Below are positions 35,198 to 44,282 of a DNA stretch of 64,000 nucleotides, piece by piece. The stretch's first letter is position 1; every line of letters begins with the position of its first letter. The position numbers and the translations under genes were made by a program. Source of the stretch: Sphingopyxis sp. H050 (GTDB taxonomy: Bacteria > Pseudomonadota > Alphaproteobacteria > Sphingomonadales > Sphingomonadaceae); assembly GCF_001468265.1 (NCBI RefSeq), contig NZ_LNRZ01000006.1:202501-266500 (forward strand). Reading direction: 5' to 3'. The notes under the pieces are model-generated. The model saw nothing but the letters and a program-made list of their open reading frames with translations, ran no database searches and was not told the origin of the DNA.

Positions 35198-36051
35198 ATC
35201 GCGGCGTAAACAGCCCTGCCGAACGCAGCGCCCTTATCGTCGGCGAAATGCAGGAACAGCGACGGTTCGATCAGTTCGAGTTCCATGATGTGGAGCTTGC
35301 CCGCCGCATCGCCGACCATGTCGACGCGCGCATAGACCGGCGGCGCGGGGGCAGCGGCAAGCGCATCGGCGGCAAGCGCCTGCGCTTCGGCGCTCGCGTT
35401 CCAGTCGGCCTCGCGTCCGCCGAACTGTTCCTGCACGCGAAAATCGCCCGATGCGGGGCGCTTGACGATCGCGTGGCTGAAGGCGCCGTCGAAGAAGAAG
35501 AGCGAATATTCGCCCTCGGTCAGAATGCCTTGCATCAGGGGCTGGACCAGCCGGCGCTGGCCGAGCGCATCGGCGGGGATTGGCGCGCTGGGTGCGATCC
35601 GGTGCGTGCCGTCGGCGCCGCCCGAGATGGCGGGCTTGATCACGACCTCGTCGACACCAAGCGCGGCGCGGGCCCTGTCGAGGCCCGATTGGTCGAGCGC
35701 GGCGACGTCGACCGTCGGCACCACCGCAACGCCCCTTGTCCCCAGCTCGGCCAGATAGGCCTTGTCGCTGTTCCAGCGCAGCACCGGCACGGAATTGACC
35801 ACCGGCAACCTCTCGCGCTCCAGCCGATCGAGCAGCGCATACCAGGTCGCGACATCGCGCTGATAGCCCCAGGCGAACAGCGGCAACACCAGATCATGGC
35901 CCGACAAATCGCCGGGATCGGTCCACACGCGCGGCTCGACGATCAGGCCCGCCGCGGTCAGCGCCGCCGCCTTGCGGGCGAAGGCGGGCTGCCACGTCTC
36001 GTAATAATCGGGCGCCGGGACGAGGATCGCGACGCGCGGCTGATAGGGCAT
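35194..36051 (-). CDS. ATP-grasp enzyme, RimK/glutathione-synthetase-like
   Basis: The 285-residue protein has the ATP-grasp order: an N-terminal domain (RVAILVPAPDYYETW; GHDLVLPLFAWGYQRD), a central domain with VVIKPAISGGADGT and QPLMQGILTEGEYSLFFF, and the ATP/metal-binding end LHIMELELIEPSLF. The product is an amide or similar bond between a carboxylate and an amine; the substrate is unknown. ATG 36051 follows GGAGA at good spacing. It is the last gene after the glutamate dehydrogenase, separated by a hairpin. Confidence 0.85.
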   Translation of the reverse strand: MPYQPRVAILVPAPDYYETWQPAFARKAAALTAAGLIVEPRVWTDPGDLSGHDLVLPLFAWGYQRDVATWYALLDRLERERLPVVNSVPVLRWNSDKAYLAELGTRGVAVVPTVDVAALDQSGLDRARAALGVDEVVIKPAISGGADGTHRIAPSAPIPADALGQRRLVQPLMQGILTEGEYSLFFFDGAFSHAIVKRPASGDFRVQEQFGGREADWNASAEAQALAADALAAAPAPPVYARVDMVGDAAGKLHIMELELIEPSLFLHFADDKGAAFGRAVYAAI

Positions 36052-36064
36052 TCTTATCTCCGAG

Positions 36065-36148
36065 GCGGTACCAGCCCTCTCCCCCGCCCAGCCTCCCGAT
36101 CCAGGATATTCTGTTGGGAGGCTGGGCGGGGGAGAGGGCTGGTACCGC
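36065..36148. repeat. 33-bp perfect inverted repeat between two leftward genes
   Basis: The left arm 36065-36097 starts gcggtaccagccctctccc and the right arm 36116-36148 ends gagggctggtaccgc; the arms are exact reverse complements, with an 18-nt loop. It starts 14 bases upstream of the ATP-grasp start and ends 6 bases before the stop of the glutamate dehydrogenase. It probably limits transcription from the dehydrogenase into the ATP-grasp gene. No T-run is present. Confidence 0.88.
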
Positions 36149-36154
36149 TCTAAA

Positions 36155-39100
36155 TCAACGCCCCAGCAATCCGCGCGCCTGACCGGCGATATGCGACAGC
36201 ATGGCGCCGTTCGGGTTCGGGATCGTCCGCGCGCGGTCGATGGTGGTGCGGAACTGGGCCACGCGCGGGGCATTGTCGGCCAGCCACTTCGTCACCGCCG
36301 CGTCGAGGTCGCCCTTCGGCAGCCCGGCGAGGAAGGTCAGACGCATCTGCTGGAAATCGCGCGCGAGGCTGTTGACCAGCAGGCGTTCCCACGGATCGGC
36401 CGGGCTCATATGCGCCGCCAGCGTCTGCGCCCAGTCGAGGCCGAGCGCTTCGCCAAGGTGCGTGAAGGCGTGCGTCACCGCGACCTCGTCGTCGCCGCGC
36501 CGCGCCGCCAGATCGACGATGCCGATCGCGCCGTCGGTCTTGAACAGGCGGACGACCGCCGAGGTCAGCGCTTCGGGCGCGCCCGCGTCGAGCAGTTGCT
36601 GCGCGAGCATGTCCCACTGGCGCTTGACCGACGGGCTGAGCAGCGCATCGACCCCCTTGGTCAAGCGCTCGACGCCGGGTTCCAGCCGCTCGACGACCGG
36701 CCCGGGCTGCGACAGCGTCGATGTGATGCGGAGCAGGTCGGCCATCTGCGAGGTCATCGCCGAGGCGGCCTGACTGAACAGCGAGAGCCGGATGCCCTCG
36801 TTGATCTTCGCGGCATCGAGCGAGCTCCACAGGTCGCGCATGCCGAGCAGCCGTTCGACCGCCACGAAAGCGGCGGCGACTTCGCCCAGCGAACAACCTT
36901 CCTCTTCGACGACCTCGAACGGGTGGACGACGCCCATGCGGTTGATGATGCGGTTCGCCAGCTTGGTCGCGATGATTTCGCGGCGCAGCTGGTGATCGGC
37001 GATCGCCTGCGCGAAATCGCGCTGCATCTCGGCCGGGAAGGCGGCGGCGAGGTCGCTCGCCAGCGCCGGATCGTCGGGCAGGCTGCTATGCTCGATCGCA
37101 TCCTGCAGCGCGAGCTTCGCGGTCGACAGCAGCACGGCGAGCTCGGGCCGCGTCAGACCGCGGCCCTCCTGCGCGCGGCGGAGCAGTTCGTCGTTCGCCG
37201 CGAGCCCCTCGACCTTGCGGTCGAGCCGGCCCGAGGTCTCGAAGGTTTCCATGATCCGCACCAGCGACGGCACCGCCGCCGAACCGCCCTTTTCGGCGAT
37301 CGACAGCGCCAGCGCCTGCAGCCGGTTGTCCTCGAGCACCAGCGCCGCCACATCGTCGGTCATCCGCACGAGCAGCGCATCGCGCGCCTCCTGCGCGAGG
37401 CGACCCTCGGCCATCTCGCGGTTGAGCGCGATCTTGATGTTCACCTCGTTATCCGAGCAGTCGACGCCGGCGCTGTTGTCGATGAAGTCGGTGTTGATCC
37501 GCCCGCCCTTCGCCGAGAAGGCGATACGCGCGGCCTGGGTGACGCCAAGGTTTGCGCCCTCGCCCACGGCGCGGACGCGCAGATCCTCGGCGTCGACGCG
37601 CAGCGCGTCGTTCGCGGGATCGCCGACCTCGGCATTGTTCTGCGCCGCGGCCTTCACATAGGTGCCGATGCCGCCGAACCAGAGCAGGTCGGCCGGCGCC
37701 TTGAGGATCGCCGAGATCAGCGCCCCGGGTTCGATTTCGGACTGCGACAGGCCGAGCGCCGCCTGCACCTCGGGGCTCAGCGGAATGCTCTTCTGGCTGC
37801 GCGGGAAGACCCCGCCGCCCTTCGAGATCAGTTTCTTGTCATAGTCCTCCCAGCTCGACCGCGGCAGCGCGAACATGCGGTCGCGTTCCTGCCAGCTTTT
37901 CGCCGGGTCGGGATCGGGGTCGAGGAAGATATGCCGGTGGTCGAACGCCGCCACCAGCTGGATCGCCTTCGACAGGAGCATGCCGTTGCCGAACACGTCG
38001 CCCGACATGTCGCCGCAGCCGACGACGCGGATCGTGTCGGTTTGCACATCGACGCCCATTTCGGCGAAGTGGCGCTGGACCGAGACCCACGCGCCCTTGG
38101 CGGTGATGCCCATCGCCTTATGGTCGTAGCCCTTCGACCCGCCGCTCGCGAAGGCGTCGCCGAGCCAGAAATTGCGCTCCATCGCCAGCGCGTTGGCGAC
38201 GTCGGAGAAGGTCGCGGTGCCCTTGTCGGCGGCGACCACGAAATAGGGGTCTTCGCCGTCGCGGATCACGACGCCCTTCGGATGCAAGACCTTGCCGCCG
38301 ACGAGGTTGTCGGTGATCGACAGCAAGGAGCGGATGAAGATGCGATAGCATTCGGTGCCCTCGGCGAACCAGGCATCGCGGTCGAGCGAGACGTCAGGCA
38401 GCGCCTTCGGATAGAAGCCGCCCTTTGCGCCGGTCGGCACGATGACGGCGTTCTTGACGCGCTGCGCCTTCATCAGCCCCAGAATTTCGGTGCGGAAGTC
38501 GTCGCGGCGGTCGGACCAGCGCAGGCCGCCGCGCGCGACCGGACCGGCGCGCAGGTGAATGCCCTCGACCCGCGGCGAATAGACCCACACTTCGCGCCAT
38601 GGCAGCGGCTTCGGCAGGCCGGGCACCAGGCTGGAGTCGATCTTGAACGCCAGCGCCTCTTGGGCGGCGGGCGCGAAGGCGTTGGTGCGCAGCGTCGCGC
38701 CGATCACGGCATGGAACAGGCGCAGGATACGGTCATCGTCGATCGACTTGATGTCGGCGAAGCCGGCCTGGATTTCGGCATCGAGCTCTGCGGCGCGGTC
38801 GGCGTCATGCGCCTTGGGATCATGGAGCGCGCGGAAACGCTCGACCAGCTTCGTCGTCAGCACCGGCGCGTGGCGCAGCGCCGCGACGACCGTGTCCATG
38901 CCATAGCTCGACCCGCCCTGCCGCATGTAGCGGAACCAGGCGCGGAGCCAGACGATCGCCTGCGGATCGGTCTGCGTGACCAGCACCAGCTCGTTGAACG
39001 CGTCATTCTCGGCCTTGCCATCGAGCACCGCGGCGATCGCGCCTTCGATGGTCCCGACATAGGGAAGCAGCGCGGTTTCATCGACCGAGGCCGGCAGGCG

Positions 39101-40855
39101 CAGCGAAAAATCGTGGATGAAGGTCGGCGCTTCGGCTTCGTCCTCGCCGGCGCGAACGTGGAGTTCGGTCGGGATTTCCTCGAGCACCTCGAAGCCGAAA
39201 TGTTCGAGCGCCGGCACGACATCGGAAAGCGCGAGCGGGCCCGCTGCGCTATAGACCTTCAGCCGCAGCCGGTCGTCGCCGTCGAGGCTCTTGCGCGCGA
39301 GCCGCACGCTGCGCGGATTGTCGGCGTCGAGGTCGCGCAGGCGCAGGATGTCGCTCGCCGCCTCCTCGGGATTGTAGAGGTTGCGATAATTGGCCGGAAA
39401 GAGCGGCGCGAAGCGCGACGCCAGCGCCGCGGCGCGGCCCGCGTCTCCGCGCTTGGCAAGCGCCGCCTCGACCTCTGGCTGCCAGCCGCGGACCATCTGT
39501 TCGAGCTGGGCATTGAGCGCATCGGCATCGGGGACGACGCCGCCGCTGCGCAGATCGAGCGTATAGCGGAGCAGCGCCGCGCCGCCGTCTTCGAGCACCA
39601 TCGTCCAGCCGATCACGCCGGCCCTGGCTTCGCGCACAAGCAGCGATTCGACCGCAAGGCGGCGGTCCGTCGACACTTCGTCGCGCGGCAGCCAGACGAA
39701 GGCGAACAGATGGCGGCCGAGCGCGCTCCGCACCATCACGATCTTCGGCCGCGGACGGTCGGTGATCGACATCGAGGTCAGCACCAGATCTTCGAGCGAG
39801 GCGCTGTCGAAGGCGATGAGCAGGTCGTGCGGCAGCGCGGTCAGCGCATGCGCGAGCGCCTTGCCCGCGTGGCCGGTCGGATCGAAACCGAATTTCGCCA
39901 TCAGCGCGTCGAGCTGCGCGCGCAGCATCGGCACCTTGGCCGGCGGGGTCGACAGCGCGGCGCTGGTCCACAGCCCCGCGTGGATCGACAGCTTCTCGAC
40001 CTTCTTGCCCTTGAGTTCGGGGACGATCACGAGATCGAGCAGCACGCGGCGGTGCACCGCCGACAGGCGGTTCGACTTGATGAGGAGCGGCGATGCGCCA
40101 CCCTTGTCGAAATAGCCGAAGGCGGCTTCGAGCGCGTTGGGCGAAAGCAGCTGGCTGGTGCTGCTCGCCGAAATCCCGAGCGCGTCGTGGACCGCGCCAT
40201 CGCGCGAGCGCCATTCGTGGCCGAGTTGCGTCATCGCGCCGCCCTCGAACCAGCGGAGCAATTCGGCGGCCTCGCCCTCGGCGCGCATCGCCGCGTCGGC
40301 GAGCATCGCCGCGCGCATCGCGCGCCAGTCCGCCACCGCGGCGCGCACATCGGCGAGCGCCGCTTCGAGGCCGTCGAGCAGGCGGCGGCGGGCGCGGGCG
40401 TCGCCGCGTTCGAGTTCCATATAGATGACCGATTCGCGCGCGCTGCCGGTCTTGCCGGCGTCGGCGCTGGTCAGCTTGCCCTTTGCGTCGCGTTCGACCG
40501 AAACGACGGGGTGGAGGATGCGGTGGATCGCAAGGCCCTGGGCGCCGACGATCTGCGACACCGAATCGACCAGGAAGGGCATATCGTCATTGACGACGAC
40601 CAGTCGCATGCGGCGGTCGGTGCCGTCGACGGCCATCGGCTCGAGCAGCAGCGACGGCTTGCCATCGGCGCGATCGAGCGAGGCGCGCGCCGCGAAGGCC
40701 CCCGCCTCGGCCAGCGCCTTGGCGTCGAGGTCGTCGCCTTCGCCGGGCAGCGCGCTGCCGTACAGGGCGGCCGACAAGGCTTTGGCGATTTTGGCAGGAA
40801 TTTGGGCGGCCGGTGCGATGTGTGCGTCCGGCGTGTCAGTCGTTTTAGAAGGCAT
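36155..40855 (-). CDS. NAD-dependent glutamate dehydrogenase, large 180-kDa type
   Basis: The enzyme oxidises glutamate to 2-oxoglutarate with NAD+. The 1566-residue protein belongs to the 180-kDa class (GdhZ/GDH2-like). Landmarks include an N-terminal regulatory region with MPFLVDSVSQIVGAQG, the catalytic segment GGLRWSDRRDDFRTEILGLM, KGGFYPKALPDV, and the nucleotide-binding stretch FVVAADKGTATFSD. Bacterial members are allosterically controlled by amino acids. The PAS protein gene 41016-42362 lies 160 bp upstream on the same strand, a pairing seen in related genomes. Very long antisense frames over this gene are composition artefacts. Confidence 0.95.
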   Translation of the reverse strand: MPSKTTDTPDAHIAPAAQIPAKIAKALSAALYGSALPGEGDDLDAKALAEAGAFAARASLDRADGKPSLLLEPMAVDGTDRRMRLVVVNDDMPFLVDSVSQIVGAQGLAIHRILHPVVSVERDAKGKLTSADAGKTGSARESVIYMELERGDARARRRLLDGLEAALADVRAAVADWRAMRAAMLADAAMRAEGEAAELLRWFEGGAMTQLGHEWRSRDGAVHDALGISASSTSQLLSPNALEAAFGYFDKGGASPLLIKSNRLSAVHRRVLLDLVIVPELKGKKVEKLSIHAGLWTSAALSTPPAKVPMLRAQLDALMAKFGFDPTGHAGKALAHALTALPHDLLIAFDSASLEDLVLTSMSITDRPRPKIVMVRSALGRHLFAFVWLPRDEVSTDRRLAVESLLVREARAGVIGWTMVLEDGGAALLRYTLDLRSGGVVPDADALNAQLEQMVRGWQPEVEAALAKRGDAGRAAALASRFAPLFPANYRNLYNPEEAASDILRLRDLDADNPRSVRLARKSLDGDDRLRLKVYSAAGPLALSDVVPALEHFGFEVLEEIPTELHVRAGEDEAEAPTFIHDFSLRLPASVDETALLPYVGTIEGAIAAVLDGKAENDAFNELVLVTQTDPQAIVWLRAWFRYMRQGGSSYGMDTVVAALRHAPVLTTKLVERFRALHDPKAHDADRAAELDAEIQAGFADIKSIDDDRILRLFHAVIGATLRTNAFAPAAQEALAFKIDSSLVPGLPKPLPWREVWVYSPRVEGIHLRAGPVARGGLRWSDRRDDFRTEILGLMKAQRVKNAVIVPTGAKGGFYPKALPDVSLDRDAWFAEGTECYRIFIRSLLSITDNLVGGKVLHPKGVVIRDGEDPYFVVAADKGTATFSDVANALAMERNFWLGDAFASGGSKGYDHKAMGITAKGAWVSVQRHFAEMGVDVQTDTIRVVGCGDMSGDVFGNGMLLSKAIQLVAAFDHRHIFLDPDPDPAKSWQERDRMFALPRSSWEDYDKKLISKGGGVFPRSQKSIPLSPEVQAALGLSQSEIEPGALISAILKAPADLLWFGGIGTYVKAAAQNNAEVGDPANDALRVDAEDLRVRAVGEGANLGVTQAARIAFSAKGGRINTDFIDNSAGVDCSDNEVNIKIALNREMAEGRLAQEARDALLVRMTDDVAALVLEDNRLQALALSIAEKGGSAAVPSLVRIMETFETSGRLDRKVEGLAANDELLRRAQEGRGLTRPELAVLLSTAKLALQDAIEHSSLPDDPALASDLAAAFPAEMQRDFAQAIADHQLRREIIATKLANRIINRMGVVHPFEVVEEEGCSLGEVAAAFVAVERLLGMRDLWSSLDAAKINEGIRLSLFSQAASAMTSQMADLLRITSTLSQPGPVVERLEPGVERLTKGVDALLSPSVKRQWDMLAQQLLDAGAPEALTSAVVRLFKTDGAIGIVDLAARRGDDEVAVTHAFTHLGEALGLDWAQTLAAHMSPADPWERLLVNSLARDFQQMRLTFLAGLPKGDLDAAVTKWLADNAPRVAQFRTTIDRARTIPNPNGAMLSHIAGQARGLLGR

Positions 40856-41015
40856 AAGGGTGTTGCATCCCGAACCGAGAGTGACAGGCCTCTACCGGGG
40901 GGACCGGCCGGCCCGTTCGCTACGCCGCCCTATGCGCCTCTGCGGCGCGCGGTTCAACACCCCGCGCGCATTCGCGCAAAATAATTTCAATTTTCGGATT
41001 GTCTGTTGCGCGCGA

Positions 41016-42362
41016 TCAATAGGTGATCGGGATGGCTTTCTTCGCCAGCTTCGCGACCAGCGCCGGATCGTCGGCGGCCTTGGCGACAATGCCGATATGA
41101 CCACCGGGCATCGCGCGCGCGATCAGCACGACGAACTCGGCGTCGCCGGCCTCATGTTCAAGGATCACGGCCGGATGCGCGGTGCGCAGCGCGTCGAGTT
41201 TTTCATCGCCCTTGTCGGCAGTTTCGCCCTCGGGCTTGCGGCGCGCGCGGGCATCCTTGACGAGGCCCTTGAGCCCGCCCGGATAGCGATCGAGATAGGC
41301 GGCAAGTTCGCCGCGCGCGATGCCTTCCTCCCTGGCGTGACCGAGGACGCAGGCATATTCGGCAAGGCGCGTCTTGTCGTAGTTCGCGCCAAAGACCAGC
41401 TTGACGACCGGCGTCATCGGCGCGCGATCCTGCGCGGCCAGCCCCGCATCCTCCAGCAGTTCGGCAAAGGCGTCGGGCTGCGCGTCGGCGGCGAGCGCGA
41501 AGTCCCACGCCTTGCCGACCGCCTGATACAGCGCGCTGCGGCTGCGGCTGTCGGCGGCGATCGCGCGCTCGGCGGTTTCGCGCGCTACGGCGAGCCAGTC
41601 GGCGAGTTCGGCGTCGGCCTCGACGGCCGGGACTTCGACTTCCCCGGCCTCTTCGACGAACGCGTCGGTCAGCAGCATTTCATCCTCGGCCTCGTCGGCG
41701 AGCGCCGCAAAGCCGGGGGTCGCGTCTGCGACGTCCTCGTCGAGATGCTCCGAGTCCGGGCCGTCGGCCCACACCGGCACCGGCGCGGTCAGCGGCGCCG
41801 CGCTGCGCAGCGCCTGCTCGACCGAAAGCTGCAGTTCGGCCGCCTCGTCGGCGGGAACGGCTTCCTTCCAGTTGATGACGCCCATGATGAAATCGATCGT
41901 GTCGTCGTCGGACGAGAAGGGCAGCAGGATGCCGCGGTACATGATCGTCACGCCGCGATCGTTGACGAACTCGGCCTCGAAGCCGATCGGCGCGCGGTTG
42001 GCGATGATCTGGAGATAATGGTCGGTCAGCCGCGACAGCAGCGAGCGGCCCGGGATGTCCTTGATATAGTGAACCTCGTCGTCGATCTGCGATTCGATGC
42101 GCAGACGCTCGCCGAGGTAGGAGATGCCGGGGTTGTCGATGCCCTGCGTGAAGTCGAGCAGCACCGCGTTCGGACCGAAATCGGCGCCGTCCAGATCGAC
42201 ATCCTCGACCGACGGATAGGCGCGGTCGTGAAGCAACGATGCCCAGTAATTATAGGCCCGGACCTGCATCCGCCGCTCATCGGCGCCGACCGCGGGCGGC
42301 GCGTCGATCGCGCCATCGTCCTGATCGTGGCTGCCCGCAAGCAGCCCGCGCAAGCTGTCCAT
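41016..42362 (-). CDS. PAS-like domain protein, unknown role
   Basis: The 448-residue protein has an N-terminal PAS-type domain of about 160 residues (VRAYNYWASLLHDRAYPSVED; FTQGIDNPGISYLGERLR; FIMGVINWKE) with no kinase or HTH attached. The middle is acidic and Ala-rich. The C-terminal 170 residues have YACVLGHAREEG and VILEHEAGDAEFVVLIAR. PAS domains of this type sense small molecules or mediate protein contact. It lies upstream of the glutamate dehydrogenase gene on the same strand and could regulate it; that is inference. Confidence 0.8.
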   Translation of the reverse strand: MDSLRGLLAGSHDQDDGAIDAPPAVGADERRMQVRAYNYWASLLHDRAYPSVEDVDLDGADFGPNAVLLDFTQGIDNPGISYLGERLRIESQIDDEVHYIKDIPGRSLLSRLTDHYLQIIANRAPIGFEAEFVNDRGVTIMYRGILLPFSSDDDTIDFIMGVINWKEAVPADEAAELQLSVEQALRSAAPLTAPVPVWADGPDSEHLDEDVADATPGFAALADEAEDEMLLTDAFVEEAGEVEVPAVEADAELADWLAVARETAERAIAADSRSRSALYQAVGKAWDFALAADAQPDAFAELLEDAGLAAQDRAPMTPVVKLVFGANYDKTRLAEYACVLGHAREEGIARGELAAYLDRYPGGLKGLVKDARARRKPEGETADKGDEKLDALRTAHPAVILEHEAGDAEFVVLIARAMPGGHIGIVAKAADDPALVAKLAKKAIPITY

Positions 42363-42450
42363 CTACCTGTCCCCAATCGCAAACATCGGCGGATGTCATG
42401 CACCAGAAGTGGTAAAGGTGGCGTAAACGATGCCTGCGCAGGGTGCCGGA

Positions 42451-42831
42451 TCAGGTCAGGCGCGTGTCGATCGGCAGACCGTTTTTCAGCGTCAGCGTGA
42501 CCGGGGTGCGTTCCGCGATGTCGGCCATTCGCGCCCGCTGTTCGTCGTCGAGCCCGGCGATCGTCAGCGTGCGGTCGATGCGGCGCTCCTCGGCGCCGTG
42601 GAGGCGCAGACCGACCTCCAGCGATTCCAGCGGCCAGCCCTTGCGGTCGGCGTACATGCGCAGCGTGATCGCCGTGCAGGCGCCGAGGCTGGCGAGCAGC
42701 AAATCATAAGGCGCGAAGCCCGCACCCTGGCCGCCGAGCGCGGGCGGTTCGTCGGCGGTCAGATCGCGGCCGTTGACGGTGATTTCGGTGCGATACCGGT
42801 CTTTCCCGATGCGCGCGATGCCTTGCGCCAT
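42451..42831 (-). CDS. OsmC family protein
   Basis: The 126-residue protein is an OsmC/YhfA-like domain with FAPYDLLLASLGACTAITLRM, in which the single Cys matches the first peroxidatic cysteine of Ohr/OsmC. The second cysteine of true peroxidases is not visible, so it may not reduce peroxides as OsmC does. It lies downstream of the fasciclin gene with 142 bp between them and may be a member of the same stress group. Confidence 0.88.
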   Translation of the reverse strand: MAQGIARIGKDRYRTEITVNGRDLTADEPPALGGQGAGFAPYDLLLASLGACTAITLRMYADRKGWPLESLEVGLRLHGAEERRIDRTLTIAGLDDEQRARMADIAERTPVTLTLKNGLPIDTRLT

Positions 42832-42940
42832 GTCCGCCTCCTCCTGCTCGGCCAGCCCCTATGTCTAGCCGGTCCGAACCCGAAAGGAAGACAGCGAATC
42901 TCGCCCGCGATACTCCATCGCGCTGGGGGCAAGGGCGCTA

Positions 42941-42965
42941 CCGGCCCGGCCACCGGCCGGGCCGG
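42941..42965. terminator. 11-bp perfect hairpin after the fasciclin gene
   Basis: The palindrome ccggcccggcc-acc-ggccgggccgg lies 8 bases after the fasciclin stop (minus strand). The stem is very GC-rich and lacks a U-run on the minus strand, so a terminator role is likely but not certain. Confidence 0.5.
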
Positions 42966-42973
42966 GCCTGTCG

Positions 42974-43528
42974 TCAGCCGGGGAGCAGGACCCCGTCGAT
43001 GACATGGATGACGCCGTTCGATTGCAGCACGTCGGCCGGGCCGATCCTGGCCTGACCGCCCTTCGCATCGGTGACGTACCAGACGCCGTCCTTCTGCCAC
43101 ACCGTCAGCTTTGCGCCCTGCACCGTCGTCAGCACGGCCTTGCCGCCATTGGCCTGCGCCTGCGCTGCGATATCGGCGGCGGTAAGACGGCCCGGCACGA
43201 CATGATAGGTCAGGACCGCGGTCAGCGTCCCCTTGTTCTCGGGCTTCAGAAGGGTGTCCACGGTGCCGGCCGGGAGCTTCGCAAAGGCGGCGTTGGTGGG
43301 TGCGAACACGGTGAACGGGCCGGCGCCCGCAAGCGTGTCGACCAGGCCGGCCGCCTTCACCGCGGCGACCAGCGTGGTGTGATCCTTGGACGCCGCAGCG
43401 TTTTCGACGATCGTCTTGGTTTCATACATCGCGGCGCCGCCGACGTCGGGGTTCTTGGCGGACGCGATACCAGCAGTGGCCACAAGGGCGGCGGCTGCCG
43501 CGCCGAGGCCGATCCGAGAGAGCTTCAT
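42974..43528 (-). CDS. Secreted fasciclin-domain protein
   Basis: The 184-residue protein has a signal peptide (LSRIGLGAAAAALVATAGIASA) and one fasciclin domain with the family motifs H1 (AGPFTVFAPTNAAFAKLP) and H2 (VIHVIDGVLLPG). Fasciclin domains act in adhesion or in the envelope. It lies directly downstream of the sigma/anti-sigma pair, the arrangement of SigK/RskA regulons in which fasciclin genes such as mpt70 are known targets in mycobacteria. It has a separate 79-bp leader with a possible promoter (GCATCC, 16 bases, CGTAGC on the minus strand). Confidence 0.92.
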   Translation of the reverse strand: MKLSRIGLGAAAAALVATAGIASAKNPDVGGAAMYETKTIVENAAASKDHTTLVAAVKAAGLVDTLAGAGPFTVFAPTNAAFAKLPAGTVDTLLKPENKGTLTAVLTYHVVPGRLTAADIAAQAQANGGKAVLTTVQGAKLTVWQKDGVWYVTDAKGGQARIGPADVLQSNGVIHVIDGVLLPG

Positions 43529-43607
43529 AGACGTGTCCTTTCATGATCGCTCCCGAAAGGGGGGTGGGGAGCGGGGTAGCTACGAAACAGGCCTTTGCGC
43601 GGATGCA

Positions 43608-44282
43608 TCAGGCGGCAATTATTCTCCCCTGCGCGATCGGGTCTCCGCTCGGAACCCGATGCGGCGTCGGGGACGGCGCCTCGCGCGTGATCGCAAGCCG
43701 CGCGCTGCCGTCGATCAGCGGGCGAAGATGGCGCGGCATGTCCATCTCGGCCGGCCCGCGGGATGGCAGCTGGCCGAGCGATACCGGCTCGCGCCCGGGC
43801 GCCAACAGCCAGAGCTCCGGTACGCCCCGCCCCGCGCCGAAAGCCTGGACATCGACCCGCATCCTGCCCGTGCGGCGGTCATATCGGGCAAGGACGCGGG
43901 TGTCCGCGCCGGCAATCGTTGCGACGGCGACACCGGTGCGGGGGCTGGTCGCGGGGATCGTGACGAACAGGAGGAGGCAGGCTGCCGCGGCCGCGATCAC
44001 GCCGCCGACAAGCCAGGCCCGGCGGCGGCGGTTCGGCTGCGGCGGCGCAGCGTCCCCGGCATCGATCGCCGCTTCGATCCGGTCCCACACCCGCGCCGGC
44101 GGCGGGACATCGGGCGCCAGGGCGGCGAAGGCGGCGAAGCGTACCTCCCATCGCGCGATTTCGGCGGCCAGCGCCTCGTCCCCGCCGCGGGGAGGCTCCG
44201 TTCGATCCTCGTCGTCGAGGCGAAGTGCGCGCTCCGCAGCCCGCACCGCATCCTCCCCATTCTGGCCGTTCGGGTCAGGCAT
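43608..44282 (-). CDS. Anti-sigma factor, RskA type
   Basis: The 224-residue protein has a cytoplasmic N-terminus of about 95 residues with an anti-sigma fold, one membrane helix (WLVGGVIAAAAACLLLFV) and a periplasmic RskA domain (VPELWLLAPGREPVSLGQLP; LAITREAPSPTP). The RskA domain recalls anti-sigma-K. By analogy it holds the sigma factor inactive until proteolysis. Its ATG overlaps the last 8 bases of the sigma gene, which is the coupling expected for a sigma/anti-sigma pair. The zinc motif of ChrR-type anti-sigma factors is absent. Confidence 0.9.
   Translation of the reverse strand: MPDPNGQNGEDAVRAAERALRLDDEDRTEPPRGGDEALAAEIARWEVRFAAFAALAPDVPPPARVWDRIEAAIDAGDAAPPQPNRRRRAWLVGGVIAAAAACLLLFVTIPATSPRTGVAVATIAGADTRVLARYDRRTGRMRVDVQAFGAGRGVPELWLLAPGREPVSLGQLPSRGPAEMDMPRHLRPLIDGSARLAITREAPSPTPHRVPSGDPIAQGRIIAA

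Noticed and set aside
36191..40984. A 1597-codon open frame on the plus strand opposite the glutamate dehydrogenase gene
   Set aside because: It is antisense to a clearly recognised enzyme, is rich in Arg, Gln and Ala, and has no recognisable domain. High GC at third codon positions creates such long shadow frames.
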